64,000 nt of DNA from RUG12519 sp045649685 (GCA_045649685.1 JAZRQJ010000007.1:310001-374000), one strand, 5' to 3'; shown: positions 26,475-35,915, counted from the first letter of the stretch. Translations and numbers: made by a program. Notes: generated by a model not told the origin, from the sequence alone.

Positions 26475-27848
26475 ATGAAGAAAAAGACACTAAATTATAG
26501 TGCAAAAAAAAAAGAAGCTATAGATGTTTTGTGTAGAGAGTTTAAAAAAAATAATCATATAGAATCTGGTCTATATTCAACTCTTGATGTAAAAAGAGGG
26601 CTAAGAAATGCTGATGGGACGGGAGTTTTAGCAGGATTAACTCGTATATGTAATGTGCATGGATATGTTATAGACGAAGGAGAAAAAAAGCCTGAGGAAG
26701 GTAGATTGATCTATAGAGGTTATAATATAAATGATATTGTGGATGATTGCATCAAAACACAGCGTTTTGGGTTTGAAGAAGTAATATATTTGTTATTATT
26801 TGGAGGATTGCCTCAAAAAGAGGAAATAGATTATTTTAAAGGCGTTTTGGCAATGTATAGGGAATTGCCTGATGGTTTTGTTGAGGATGTTATATTAAAA
26901 AGGCCTTCAAAAAATATAATGAACAAGATGCAGTCGTCGTTGTTGTCGTTATATACTTATGATGATTATGCTGATGTTATAACTATAGAGCAAGAATTAA
27001 GACGAGCGATTGAGATTATAGCTAAGTTGTCTAATATAATGATTTCTTCGTATCATGCTAAGTGCAAAGCTTTTGATAAGGAAAGTTTGGTTATACATTC
27101 TATTAATCCAGAAGAGAGTATTGCGCAGAGTATTTTGTCTACATTGAGATTGGATAGAAAGTATACTATTGAAGAGGCGCATCTTCTTGATGTTATGCTT
27201 ATGATTCACGCAGAACATGGTGGAGGTAATAATTCTACATTCACTTGCCGCTGTTTAACATCTACTGGAACTGATGCATATTCAGCATATGCAGGAGCAA
27301 TAGGTGCTTTGAAGGGACCAAAGCATGGTGGGGCTAATAGTAAAGTTATGTCTATGCTTAAAGAAATCCAAAAAGGTGTTAATGATTGGGAAGACTTGGA
27401 TGAGATTAGAGCGTACTTGGCTAAAATAATTGATAAAAAGGCCGGAGATGGATCTGGATTGATATATGGTATGGGGCATGCAGTGTATACTAAATCTGAT
27501 CCAAGAGCGGTAATATTAAAAAAATGTGCGATGAGTTTAGCTGAAGGTACTGAATATGAATCGCAGTTTAAGTTGATTGATAATATTGAAAGATTATCAC
27601 CAGATGTTTTTGCTGAAAAGAAACAAGTGCAAAAGGTTATATCAGCTAATGTTGATATGTATTCTGGTTTGGTTTATCAAATGCTTGGAATACCTTCTGA
27701 GTTGTATACTCCTTTGTTTGCAACTGCTAGGATAGCTGGATGGGCAGCACACAGAATGGAAGAATTATTAACTGGTAGGAGAATTATTAGACCTGCTTAT
27801 AAATCTATTACCAAAGAAATACCATACAAACCATTGTCAGAAAGATGA
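26475..27848 (+). CDS. citrate synthase
   Basis: A 457-aa citrate synthase of the long clostridial type, condensing oxaloacetate and acetyl-CoA. Substrate and catalytic segments are LIYRGYNINDI, HAEHGGGNNSTF (active-site His region), LKGPKHGGAN and MGHAVYTKSDPRA. ATG 26475 has GGAGTGG 6 nt upstream, while upstream in-frame codons would add a non-conserved hydrophobic stretch. No aconitase or isocitrate dehydrogenase gene is nearby. Homology alone does not separate citrate from 2-methylcitrate synthase; nothing here suggests propionate metabolism. Confidence 0.9.
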   Translation: MKKKTLNYSAKKKEAIDVLCREFKKNNHIESGLYSTLDVKRGLRNADGTGVLAGLTRICNVHGYVIDEGEKKPEEGRLIYRGYNINDIVDDCIKTQRFGFEEVIYLLLFGGLPQKEEIDYFKGVLAMYRELPDGFVEDVILKRPSKNIMNKMQSSLLSLYTYDDYADVITIEQELRRAIEIIAKLSNIMISSYHAKCKAFDKESLVIHSINPEESIAQSILSTLRLDRKYTIEEAHLLDVMLMIHAEHGGGNNSTFTCRCLTSTGTDAYSAYAGAIGALKGPKHGGANSKVMSMLKEIQKGVNDWEDLDEIRAYLAKIIDKKAGDGSGLIYGMGHAVYTKSDPRAVILKKCAMSLAEGTEYESQFKLIDNIERLSPDVFAEKKQVQKVISANVDMYSGLVYQMLGIPSELYTPLFATARIAGWAAHRMEELLTGRRIIRPAYKSITKEIPYKPLSER

Positions 27849-27871
27849 TTTTATATGGAGGTGTGATTCTA

Positions 27872-28693
27872 TTGAAAAAATCAATAAAATTTTATTTAAC
27901 TTTGAATTTTGTTGTCTGTTTTCTATTTACTGCATTTTTGGTAGGTATTAGAACATATCAGCTCGCTAATTTTACTGATTATAGAACAGGCTTTTATAAT
28001 GGTCCGGATTATTTGAATTATTGTTTTTTTGGTGGAGTATTTTTGCTGTTGGTAGCTTTATTCATATTGTCGTTTTGTGGCAGATATGATAGTGTAGTTG
28101 ATTTGAGCGGCAATTTATTATTAAAGATTATATCAATTATTGTTGCTGTGTTTTCTGGTTTATATGCGTTTTTTGTTTTGTTTAATTCGAAAAATTATGG
28201 TGTTAAAGATATCCTGATTCCTATATTGTTGTTTGTTGCCAATATTTTATTATCTGTTGGGTTTATATATTTGTTTTTCAGATTAAAACAACGTAAGGAA
28301 CATGGGTATGGTGATATATTGTTTTTGTTTCCGGTTTTGTGGGCGTGTATTAGATTAATAAGCATATTTTTGAACAATATGATTATGTTTTCCGTGCAAG
28401 AGAATGTATTGAATGTTTTAAAAACATGCTCTGTTTGTATATTCTTATTTTGTATGAGTAAATTTTTTGCTGGATTTTGTTGTAAAACAACTACAAAAAG
28501 AATGAATATATTTGGATTTTTTTCGTTGAGTTTAATTTGTTGTAGTGCTTTGCCTAGATACATAGTATTTTTTAGTAGTGGTTTTACTAGAAATTGTTAT
28601 TTAAATGTGTCTGATTTAGTTTTATTAGATTTTGTGTTGTCAATTTTTATATTGGTATTTTTAGTTTCATATTTTTTAAAGTTAAAAAAATAA
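27872..28693 (+). CDS. polytopic membrane protein of unknown function
   Basis: I do not recognise this 273-aa protein. It shows about eight hydrophobic helices separated by short loops, few charged residues and several cysteines in the C-terminal half (SVCIFLFC, FCCKTT, ICCSAL). No enzyme motif is seen. I chose TTG 27872, which has GGAGGTG 8 nt upstream; an ATG at 27845 overlapping the citrate synthase stop is in frame but has no ribosome binding site. It follows citrate synthase by 23 bp and is probably co-transcribed. Confidence 0.75.
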   Translation: MKKSIKFYLTLNFVVCFLFTAFLVGIRTYQLANFTDYRTGFYNGPDYLNYCFFGGVFLLLVALFILSFCGRYDSVVDLSGNLLLKIISIIVAVFSGLYAFFVLFNSKNYGVKDILIPILLFVANILLSVGFIYLFFRLKQRKEHGYGDILFLFPVLWACIRLISIFLNNMIMFSVQENVLNVLKTCSVCIFLFCMSKFFAGFCCKTTTKRMNIFGFFSLSLICCSALPRYIVFFSSGFTRNCYLNVSDLVLLDFVLSIFILVFLVSYFLKLKK

Positions 28694-28791
28694 AATATTA
28701 GAAAAGAAAAATAGTTTAAATAAAAATTTAGGAATATTTTCTTATTGTTAGCATAAAATGGCATTGATTTAATAAATTAAGAGGTGTATTT

Positions 28792-29958
28792 ATGCTTTTT
28801 AAGAAATTTTTGTGCATTTTTATGTTGTCTATGTTTTTATTTATGGTTTATATTCCGGTTGGAGCCGAAAAACAAAATATAAATGATTTACCGGCGAAGT
28901 CATATATTTTGGTGGAATCTAGCACAGGAAGGGTTTTGACTGAAAAAACTCCTGATGAAAAAATGCCGCCAGCATCAATGACTAAAATAATGACAATGTT
29001 ATTGTTGGCTGAAAGTATAGAACAAGGAAAAATATCTTTAGCGGATATGGTTAATGTCAGTGAGCATGCTAATTCTATGGGTGGGTCGCAAATCTGGTTA
29101 AATATTGGAGAACAAATGTCAGTTGAAGATTTGTTGAAGGCTATTGCTGTCAATTCTGCCAATGATGCTGCTGTTGCTATTGCAGAACATATTGCCGGTA
29201 GTGAAGAACAGTTTGTTGACCTTATGAACAGAAGGGCAAAAGAATTGGGAATGGTTAACAGTCATTTTTGTAATGCGTCTGGGTTGGATGCGGATGGACA
29301 TTTTTCTACAGCTAGAGATATTTCTATTGTGGGAAAAGAATTGCTTAAACATTCTATGATTACTAAATATACTTCAATATATATGGATAGTTTGAGAAAT
29401 GGAAAAACAGAGCTAGTCAATACAAATAAAATGGTAAGATTTTATGAAGGGTGTAATGGATTAAAGACCGGAACGACAGATAATGCGGGTTCTTGTTTAT
29501 GCTGTACGGCCACTAGGAATAATATGTCTTTAATTGCTGTATCGATGGGATCTAAAACATCGAAAGAAAGATTTAATACGTGCAGAGCTTTGCTTGACTA
29601 TGGTTTTTCAGAGTGGAAACTGGTGAATCCGGATTTGTCTGGTATGGACATAAGGTCTATTGATATCATTGATGGAAAGAAAAAATCTGCAGCTATTAAA
29701 ATTGAATCTAATGTTAATTCGGTGTTAATTCCTAAGAGTAGTTCTGGAAAAATTGAGACCAAATTAGAAATAGAGAATTCTGTGGAGGCTCCTGCAGAAA
29801 AAGGTATGTATGTTGGAAAAGTGAGTTTTTTGTTTGAGAGGCAAGAGGTATCATCAAATAAGATAGTTATAGATGAGGATGTTGAAGAAGCGGATTTTAA
29901 TTTTTTGATGTTGTTTATGCTGAAAGATTTCTTTATGTCTGAGAAAAATGTTTTATAA
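28792..29958 (+). CDS. dacF: D-alanyl-D-alanine carboxypeptidase (DacF/PBP5 family)
   Basis: A 388-aa low-molecular-weight penicillin-binding protein that trims the terminal D-Ala of peptidoglycan stems. It has a signal peptide (hydrophobic core about 8-21, cleavage near VGA). The catalytic motifs are all visible: S62-M-T-K65 (PPASMTK), S122-A-N124 (NSANDAA) and K225-T-G (LKTGTT). A beta-rich C-terminal domain follows and ends with a short hydrophobic helix that may associate with the membrane. AGAGGTG precedes the ATG. The closest Firmicutes relatives are vegetative or forespore PBPs (DacA/DacF), and the sequence does not tell which. Confidence 0.9.
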   Translation: MLFKKFLCIFMLSMFLFMVYIPVGAEKQNINDLPAKSYILVESSTGRVLTEKTPDEKMPPASMTKIMTMLLLAESIEQGKISLADMVNVSEHANSMGGSQIWLNIGEQMSVEDLLKAIAVNSANDAAVAIAEHIAGSEEQFVDLMNRRAKELGMVNSHFCNASGLDADGHFSTARDISIVGKELLKHSMITKYTSIYMDSLRNGKTELVNTNKMVRFYEGCNGLKTGTTDNAGSCLCCTATRNNMSLIAVSMGSKTSKERFNTCRALLDYGFSEWKLVNPDLSGMDIRSIDIIDGKKKSAAIKIESNVNSVLIPKSSSGKIETKLEIENSVEAPAEKGMYVGKVSFLFERQEVSSNKIVIDEDVEEADFNFLMLFMLKDFFMSEKNVL

Positions 29959-30018
29959 GTTAGTAAAGTGTTGTTTGATTTATTACATGCCTGATGTCAA
30001 AAATGGTTGGTTCTTGTC

Positions 30019-30047
30019 TTGATTTTTTAAAATTTTTAAAGTAAAAT
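30019..30047 (+). promoter_or_regulatory. putative promoter of pgi
   Basis: TTGATT (30019-30024), 17-bp spacer, TAAAAT (30042-30047), 40 bp before the pgi start. Confidence 0.6.
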
Positions 30048-30087
30048 TATAGAGTGAATATAATAAAATTTAACTGGGGTGTTTAAT

Positions 30088-31422
30088 ATGTCGGTTTGTT
30101 TAAATACGAACCATATTAAGAAATTTGTTTCAGATAATGAATTGGTTGAAATTTTTCCTATGGTTCGAGCAGCTCACGAATCTTTAATTGAAAGAACAGG
30201 TGCTGGTAAAGAATTTTTGGGATGGCTAGATTTGCCAAATAATTATGATATAGAAGAATTTGATCGAATCAAACTGGCTGCTGAGAAAATACGACAGAAT
30301 TCTGATGTTCTAATTGTTATTGGAATTGGTGGTTCATATCTTGGAGCTAGGGCAGTTATTGAGGCTTTGAATTCTCAGATGTATAATCTGTTAAAGGAAG
30401 ATGCACCAAAAATTTATTTTGTTGGTAATAATATTAGTTCTACATATTTAAATGAGATTTTAAGTTTATGCAATGGTAAGAATATTTCTGTTAATGTTAT
30501 TTCTAAGTCTGGAACAACGACTGAACCAGCTATTGCGTTTAGAGTTTTTAAAAAATTACTTGAAGAAAAATATGGTGTTGATGAGGCGAAACATAGAATT
30601 TATTGTACAACAGATTCTAAAAAAGGAAAATTGAAAGAGTTAGCTGTTAAAAATGGCTATGAACAGTTTGTGGTTCCGGATGATGTTGGCGGTAGGTTTT
30701 CAGTTTTAACTGCTGTGGGATTGCTTCCAATAGCTGTTGCTGGGTTAGATATAGATAGATTAATGAGTGGTGCTAAGAAGGCATGTGAAGAGTTGAATGT
30801 TTGTGATATTGAAAAAAATGATTGTTACAAATATGCAGCTTTACGTAATGTTTTGTATAATAAAGGAAAGAACGTTGAGATGCTTGTTTCCTACGAGCCG
30901 TCGATGACAATGATGAGTGAGTGGTATAAGCAATTATTCGGGGAAAGTGAAGGGAAAAATGGTAAGGGTATATTACCTACATCGGCTGTGTTTTCAACGG
31001 ATTTACACTCACTTGGGCAATATATTCAAGATGGATCAAAGTTTATTTTCGAGACAGTTTTAGATATAAAGAAGCCGAAAGAAGATTTTTATATTTTTGA
31101 AGATGAAAATGATTTTGATGGATTGAATTTTTTATCTAATCAAAATATGAGTCAGGTAAATCGTAGGGCGTTTGAAGGAACTATTTTAGCTCATACTGAG
31201 GGGGGTGTTCCTAATATTGTTTTGGAGTTGCCGGAAATTAATGAATATGAAATAGGATATTTGATATATTTCTTCGAAAAAGCTTGTGCAGTTTCAGGAT
31301 ATTTGTTAGGGGTTAATCCGTTTAATCAACCAGGTGTGGAAAGCTATAAAAGAAATATGTTTGCTTTATTGGGTAAGCCTGGTTTTGAGGATATGCGTCA
31401 AGAACTTTTGGGAAGGCTATAA
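30088..31422 (+). CDS. pgi: glucose-6-phosphate isomerase
   Basis: A 444-aa glycolytic enzyme interconverting glucose-6-phosphate and fructose-6-phosphate. Family motifs are IGIGGSYLGARA, SKSGTTTEPA, GGRFSVLTAVGL, the SLGQYIQDG segment and the C-terminal VNPFNQPGVESYK. Length matches the short Firmicutes form. ATG 30088 has GGGGTG 6 nt upstream. Confidence 0.96.
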   Translation: MSVCLNTNHIKKFVSDNELVEIFPMVRAAHESLIERTGAGKEFLGWLDLPNNYDIEEFDRIKLAAEKIRQNSDVLIVIGIGGSYLGARAVIEALNSQMYNLLKEDAPKIYFVGNNISSTYLNEILSLCNGKNISVNVISKSGTTTEPAIAFRVFKKLLEEKYGVDEAKHRIYCTTDSKKGKLKELAVKNGYEQFVVPDDVGGRFSVLTAVGLLPIAVAGLDIDRLMSGAKKACEELNVCDIEKNDCYKYAALRNVLYNKGKNVEMLVSYEPSMTMMSEWYKQLFGESEGKNGKGILPTSAVFSTDLHSLGQYIQDGSKFIFETVLDIKKPKEDFYIFEDENDFDGLNFLSNQNMSQVNRRAFEGTILAHTEGGVPNIVLELPEINEYEIGYLIYFFEKACAVSGYLLGVNPFNQPGVESYKRNMFALLGKPGFEDMRQELLGRL

Positions 31423-31462
31423 TATAGAAGATTATTTGCGTTTACTATTTTTGTTTATGTTC

Positions 31463-31491
31463 TTGACAAAATAGCTTATTTGTAATATACT
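31463..31491 (+). promoter_or_regulatory. sigma-A promoter of the rpmF-der-plsY-gpsA run
   Basis: Perfect TTGACA (31463-31468), 17-bp spacer and TATACT (31486-31491). A leader of about 130 nt with no obvious structure separates it from rpmF. Confidence 0.8.
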
Positions 31492-31631
31492 TATTAGGTA
31501 AGTGATTGGTTCTTTTTTGTTGTTTTTAATATTACTTGTTCGATGTTTATAGTTTTTATGCCAAATTTTATTTACATTGAATTTTGTTTATTATATTTGA
31601 TTTTATAGTATTTTAAAGGAGGAGCTGTAAG

Positions 31632-31814
31632 GTGGCAGTACCAAAGAGAAAAACTTCGAAAGCTAGGCGCGATAAGAGACGTTCAAATGTTTGGAAATTA
31701 AGCATGCCAAGCTTTTCGAAATGCACTCAGTGTGGAGAATTGAAAACTCCTCATAGGGTATGCGGAAATTGTGGCTATTACAAAGGCATTCAGATTGTAG
31801 AAAAAGATGCTTAA
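31632..31814 (+). CDS. rpmF: 50S ribosomal protein L32
   Basis: A 60-aa L32 of the zinc-binding type: MAVPKRKTSKARRDKRR start and two cysteine pairs (CTQC and CGNC). GTG start with AAAGGAGGAG upstream. The yceD gene that usually precedes rpmF is absent here; pgi is upstream. A terminator follows at once, though der may also be reached by read-through. Confidence 0.95.
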   Translation: MAVPKRKTSKARRDKRRSNVWKLSMPSFSKCTQCGELKTPHRVCGNCGYYKGIQIVEKDA

Positions 31815-31826
31815 TTAGTATTAGTT

Positions 31827-31854
31827 CAGACGAGGTGGTTTCCTCGTCTGTTTT
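31827..31854 (+). terminator. intrinsic terminator after rpmF
   Basis: A 9-bp GC-richer stem CAGACGAGG/CCTCGTCTG with a 6-nt loop and a short T run. The weak T tract suggests partial read-through into der. Confidence 0.75.
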
Positions 31855-31900
31855 CATGTTGCAAAAATTTTTGTATTCTTTAGTGTAGGGAGGCATGGTT

Positions 31901-33226
31901 ATGTCTATGCCAGTTGTGGCTATAATAGGAAGACCTAATGTGGGAAAATCTACTCTATTTAACAAGATAGTTGGTAAAAGGATGTCTATTGTTGATGACA
32001 CTCCTGGAGTTACTCGTGATAGAATTTATTCCGAAGGGGAGTGGTCTGGAGTAAGATTTTCTTTGATAGATACAGGTGGATTTGAAAATAAAACAAATAA
32101 CTCTATATTGGAACAAATGCGACAGCAGGCAGAAATTGCTATATTGAGTGCAGACGTTGTAATTTTTGTTGCTGATTTGAGAAGTGGGGTTACTTCTTCA
32201 GATATGGAAATTTCGAATATGTTACAAAAAACGGATAAGCCTGTAGTCTTATGTGTTAACAAATGTGATTCTGTTGGTGAACCTCCAATGGAATTATATG
32301 AGTTTTATAATTTAGCACAGGGGGAACCATTTGCAGTTTCTTCTGTTCACGGACATGGATTGGGTGATTTGTTAGATAAGGTAATATCATATTTTCCTGA
32401 AGAAAATAATAATGATTTTTGTGAAGATAGCATCAAGATTGCGATTGTTGGTAGGCCGAATGCAGGCAAATCATCCTTAGTGAATATGCTAACAGGAGAA
32501 AATAGAGTAATTGTTTCTAATGTTGCTGGAACTACCAGAGATGCTGTTGATATGCCTGTTGAGCATAATGGGAAAAAGTATACTTTTATAGATACTGCTG
32601 GTATAAGAAGAAAGTCAAAGGTTATAGAAAACATTGAGCGTTATAGTGTTTTGCGTGCACATATGGCTATAGATAGAGCAGACGTTTGTATTATAATGAT
32701 AGATGCTACTGAGGGATTTGCAGAGCAGGATTCTAAAATTGCTGGATATGCGCATGAAAAAGGAAAGGCTAGCATAGTTGTGTTAAATAAGTGGGATTTA
32801 ATTGAAAAAGATTCTTACACTATGAATGAATTTAATAAAAAACTGAAAAATGATTTTTCTTTTATGTCTTATGTTTTATTTGCGTATGTGTCTGCAAAGA
32901 CAGGTCAAAGATTGAATGAATTATATAATTTGATTGATTCAGTGTATGAGCAAAATAACAGAAGAATATCTACTGGTTCATTAAATGAATTGCTTTCTTA
33001 CGCTACAGCAAGAGTTCAGCCGCCTTCGGATAAAGGAAAGAGATTAAAGGTTTATTATATCACTCAGGCTTCCACGAAACCGCCAACATTTGTTATTTTT
33101 GTTAATAATAAGGATTTGTTTCACTTTTCATATCAAAGATATTTGGAGAATCAAATTCGTGAGACATTTGGATTTAAAGGAACTCCAATGAGAATTATTG
33201 TTAGAGAGCGAAAAAACGAGAATTAA
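31901..33226 (+). CDS. der: ribosome-biogenesis GTPase Der
   Basis: A 441-aa double GTPase acting in 50S assembly. First G domain: GRPNVGKS (about 9-16), DTPGVTRD, DTGG, NKCD. Second: GRPNAGKS (about 183), GTTRD, DTAG, NKWD. A C-terminal KH-like domain follows (RIIVRER). ATG 31901 has GGGAGG 7 nt upstream; the ATG at 31895 is too close to the ribosome binding site. plsY follows after 12 bp. Confidence 0.96.
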   Translation: MSMPVVAIIGRPNVGKSTLFNKIVGKRMSIVDDTPGVTRDRIYSEGEWSGVRFSLIDTGGFENKTNNSILEQMRQQAEIAILSADVVIFVADLRSGVTSSDMEISNMLQKTDKPVVLCVNKCDSVGEPPMELYEFYNLAQGEPFAVSSVHGHGLGDLLDKVISYFPEENNNDFCEDSIKIAIVGRPNAGKSSLVNMLTGENRVIVSNVAGTTRDAVDMPVEHNGKKYTFIDTAGIRRKSKVIENIERYSVLRAHMAIDRADVCIIMIDATEGFAEQDSKIAGYAHEKGKASIVVLNKWDLIEKDSYTMNEFNKKLKNDFSFMSYVLFAYVSAKTGQRLNELYNLIDSVYEQNNRRISTGSLNELLSYATARVQPPSDKGKRLKVYYITQASTKPPTFVIFVNNKDLFHFSYQRYLENQIRETFGFKGTPMRIIVRERKNEN

Positions 33227-33238
33227 GGGGCGACTATT

Positions 33239-33883
33239 TTGCAATTTGAGTTATTGATAATTTTGGCGTGTTGTGTTTCTGCTTATTTTATGGGCAGTAT
33301 AAATTTTGCTATTTTGATTTCTAGTGTTTTTTATGGAAAAGATATAAGAAATTATGGGAGCAATAATGCTGGAATGACTAATGTTTTTAGAACTTTTGGT
33401 AAGATTCCTGCCATTGTAACATTTATTGGTGATTTTGCTAAAGGTATGATTTCAATCTTTATATGTAATATTTTGTTTTCTGTGTTTTTAAAAATGGAAT
33501 CGCCGGTTTATGCTAGTGGTTTGATTGGAGTATGTGCTTTGTTGGGACATGTTTTTCCTATATTTTATAAATTTAAAGGTGGAAAAGGTGTTTCGGTTTC
33601 TGCAGGGGTTTTATTAGCTGTTGATTGGTCTGTTTTATTGTGTGTGCTTTTGATATTTATTTTGGTTTTTTTAGTGTCTAAAATAATTTCGTTGAGTTCG
33701 ATAATTTCTGCGTTAACATATCCAATATTTACATTTATTAAGTGTATAATTATAGGTGAATCGCTAATTGATCTTATTATGTGTGTTTTTTTCGCATTAA
33801 TTATTTCTTTAATTATAGTTTTTATGCATAGGTCTAATATAAGAAGACTATTAAATGGAAATGAGCCTAAAATTAAAATGTGA
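33239..33883 (+). CDS. plsY: glycerol-3-phosphate acyltransferase PlsY
   Basis: A 214-aa integral membrane enzyme making lysophosphatidic acid from acyl-phosphate and glycerol-3-phosphate. Motif 1 GSINFAILI then GSNNAGMTNVFR, motif 2 GDFAKGMI and the FKGGKGVSVSAG phosphate loop are present, with several membrane helices. TTG start with AAGGGG upstream. It is directly upstream of gpsA, which makes its substrate; the two genes are separated by 10 bp. Confidence 0.94.
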   Translation: MQFELLIILACCVSAYFMGSINFAILISSVFYGKDIRNYGSNNAGMTNVFRTFGKIPAIVTFIGDFAKGMISIFICNILFSVFLKMESPVYASGLIGVCALLGHVFPIFYKFKGGKGVSVSAGVLLAVDWSVLLCVLLIFILVFLVSKIISLSSIISALTYPIFTFIKCIIIGESLIDLIMCVFFALIISLIIVFMHRSNIRRLLNGNEPKIKM

Positions 33884-33893
33884 GGTGTTTTTG

Positions 33894-34913
33894 GTGAAAA
33901 AAAATATTGCTATTTTAGGAGCAGGTAGTTTTGGTACCGCTTTGGCCAAATTAATAAGTGAACGTAATGACTGTAATGTTATTTTATGGTCAGCTGTTGA
34001 CCAAGAAATTAAAAATATCATTAAAGACAAAGAAAACAAAAAATGTCTTCCGGAAATAAATATAGATATTAATCGTATTAAATTAACAACAAATGTTGAG
34101 GACATTTTATGTGCTGATATTGTTATTTTTGCAGTGGCTTCTAATTATGTGAGAAAAGTTGCACAGCATGTTTCTAGTTATATAAAAGATGGTGCTATTC
34201 TTGTTAATGTTGCTAAAGGTTTGGAGCAGGGCAGTTTGAAAAGATTGTCTGAAGTAATATGTGAAGAAATAAAAGGACATCCATTTGTTGTTTTATCTGG
34301 GCCTTCTCATGCGGAAGAAATTGCTCGAGGTGTCCCTACAACGGTTGTAGTTGCTTCTGAAGATGTGAATATAGCTAAACAGATTCAAGATGTGTTGAAT
34401 TCAAATATATTTAGATTGTATGTAAATGAGGATTTGGTTGGTGTAGAGCTTGGGGGTGCACTAAAGAATATAATAGCACTTGCAGTGGGAATATGTGATG
34501 GACTTAATTTAGGAGATAATACTAAGGCAGCATTGATGACGCGGGGTATAACTGAAATTGGAAGACTTGGAGTTGCTATGGGAGCTAAAAACCAGACTTT
34601 TGCAGGACTTTCAGGTATTGGTGATTTAATAGTAACATGCACAAGTATGCACAGTAGAAATAGGAGAGCAGGAATATTAATTGGTAAAGGCAAAAGTTCA
34701 AGTGAGGCGTTAGAGGAAGTTGGAATGACAGTTGAAGGTTATTTTGCAACTAAGGCAGCTTATGAGTTAGGTAAAAGAGAAAATGTATGTATGCCTATAA
34801 CAGAACAGCTTTATAAAGTTTTATATGAAAATGGAAATATTGAAGAGTCATTAAATAGCTTAATGAGTAGACCTGTAAAACATGAATCTGAAAAATTTTG
34901 GTTTGATAATTAG
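33894..34913 (+). CDS. gpsA: glycerol-3-phosphate dehydrogenase [NAD(P)+]
   Basis: A 339-aa enzyme reducing dihydroxyacetone phosphate to sn-glycerol-3-phosphate for lipid synthesis. NAD-binding GAGSFGTALA (about 9-18), VAKGLEQGS, SGPSHAEEIARG and the C-terminal domain with GLSGIGDL and RNRRAG are present. GTG 33894 is preferred because GAGGTG lies 6 nt upstream; upstream in-frame codons lie within plsY. Together with plsY it forms the first steps of phospholipid synthesis. Confidence 0.95.
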   Translation: MKKNIAILGAGSFGTALAKLISERNDCNVILWSAVDQEIKNIIKDKENKKCLPEINIDINRIKLTTNVEDILCADIVIFAVASNYVRKVAQHVSSYIKDGAILVNVAKGLEQGSLKRLSEVICEEIKGHPFVVLSGPSHAEEIARGVPTTVVVASEDVNIAKQIQDVLNSNIFRLYVNEDLVGVELGGALKNIIALAVGICDGLNLGDNTKAALMTRGITEIGRLGVAMGAKNQTFAGLSGIGDLIVTCTSMHSRNRRAGILIGKGKSSSEALEEVGMTVEGYFATKAAYELGKRENVCMPITEQLYKVLYENGNIEESLNSLMSRPVKHESEKFWFDN

Positions 34914-34930
34914 TTTTATTAAAAAATTGT

Positions 34931-34959
34931 TTGCAACATTTTTGATTATATGGTATAAT
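34931..34959 (+). promoter_or_regulatory. promoter of rpsB-tsf
   Basis: TTGCAA (34931-34936), 17-bp spacer with extended TG, TATAAT (34954-34959). It lies about 140 bp before rpsB and gives a leader of about 130 nt. Confidence 0.75.
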
Positions 34960-34978
34960 TCAAAAGTGTTGCATTTTT
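34932..34978 (+). terminator. long imperfect terminator hairpin after gpsA, overlapping the rpsB promoter
   Basis: The arm at 34932-34950 pairs with 34954-34973 (one mismatch and one bulge) around a 3-nt TGG loop, followed by a T run. It begins 18 nt after the gpsA stop. The same bases hold the -35 and -10 boxes of the next promoter. Confidence 0.65.
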
Positions 34979-35009
34979 GTATGTAACATATAGAAAATAT
35001 TAAATCACA

Positions 35010-35070
35010 CACATATTTGATTTGGGTCTGGTTAGCATATAGCGATTGACCTAACTGACAGAAATATGTG
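35010..35070 (+). promoter_or_regulatory. structured rpsB 5' leader (candidate ribosomal-protein autoregulatory element)
   Basis: Nested stems can be drawn: CACATATTT (35010-35018) with AAATATGTG (35062-35070), GTC with GAC, and GTTAG (35031-35035) with CTAAC (35051-35055). Just after it come two copies of GGAGGTATAA, the second being the real ribosome binding site. Ribosomal protein S2 operons are autoregulated in several bacteria; that this is such an element is inference. Confidence 0.45.
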
Positions 35071-35097
35071 GAGGTATAACCAAATGGAGGTATAAAA

Positions 35098-35874
35098 ATG
35101 TCAGTAGTATCTATGAAACAATTGTTAGAGGCAGGCGTTCATTTTGGACATCAAACTAGAAGATGGAACCCAAAAATGAGTCGCTACATTTTTACAGAAA
35201 GAAATGGAATTTACATTATTGATTTGCAAAAAACTGTAAAAGAATTGGAAAAAGCATACAATTTTGTAAATCAGTTAGTTGCTGATGGTGGAGAAATTTT
35301 GTTTGTTGGTACAAAGAAACAAGCAGGAGAGTCTATAAAAGAAGAAGCAATACGTTGTAATATGCATTATGTTAATGCTCGTTGGTTGGGCGGAATGATG
35401 ACTAACTTTAAAACAATACGTACTCGTATAGATCGTCTTGAACAATTAAACAAGATGAAAGAAGACGGAACTTTTGATCTTCTTCCTAAAAAAGAAGTTA
35501 TGAAGCTTAATCTTGAAATAGAAAAATTAGAGAAATTCTTGGGTGGAATTAAAAATATGAATAAATTACCTGCCGCTTTATTCATAATCGATCCTAAAAA
35601 AGAAAGAATTGCAGTTGCTGAGGCGAAGAAATTAGGTATTCCTATAGTTGCAATAGTTGACACTAACTGTGATCCTGATGAGATCGATTACGTTATACCT
35701 GGTAATGACGATGCTATAAGAGCAGTTAAGTTGATTTCTAGTGTTATGGCCGATGCTGTTTTAGCTGCTAAACAGGGTGCTGAAGGTGAAGAAGTTATGG
35801 CAGAGGAGTCTGCAGAGGCTGTAGTTGCTGAAGAAGCGCAAGAAGATAACGATAAAGAAGAAAATGCTGACTAG
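35098..35874 (+). CDS. rpsB: 30S ribosomal protein S2
   Basis: A 258-aa S2. MKQLLEAGVHFGHQTRRWNP, the WLGGMMTNF segment and VDTNCDPDEIDYVIPGNDDA are diagnostic. The C-terminal 30 residues are an acidic Ala/Glu-rich tail, as in many S2 proteins. GGAGG precedes the ATG. tsf follows, the universal order. Confidence 0.97.
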   Translation: MSVVSMKQLLEAGVHFGHQTRRWNPKMSRYIFTERNGIYIIDLQKTVKELEKAYNFVNQLVADGGEILFVGTKKQAGESIKEEAIRCNMHYVNARWLGGMMTNFKTIRTRIDRLEQLNKMKEDGTFDLLPKKEVMKLNLEIEKLEKFLGGIKNMNKLPAALFIIDPKKERIAVAEAKKLGIPIVAIVDTNCDPDEIDYVIPGNDDAIRAVKLISSVMADAVLAAKQGAEGEEVMAEESAEAVVAEEAQEDNDKEENAD

Positions 35875-35915
35875 AATATATTTTTAAAAAATTATGTGAT
35901 TTTGGAGGAATTAAT

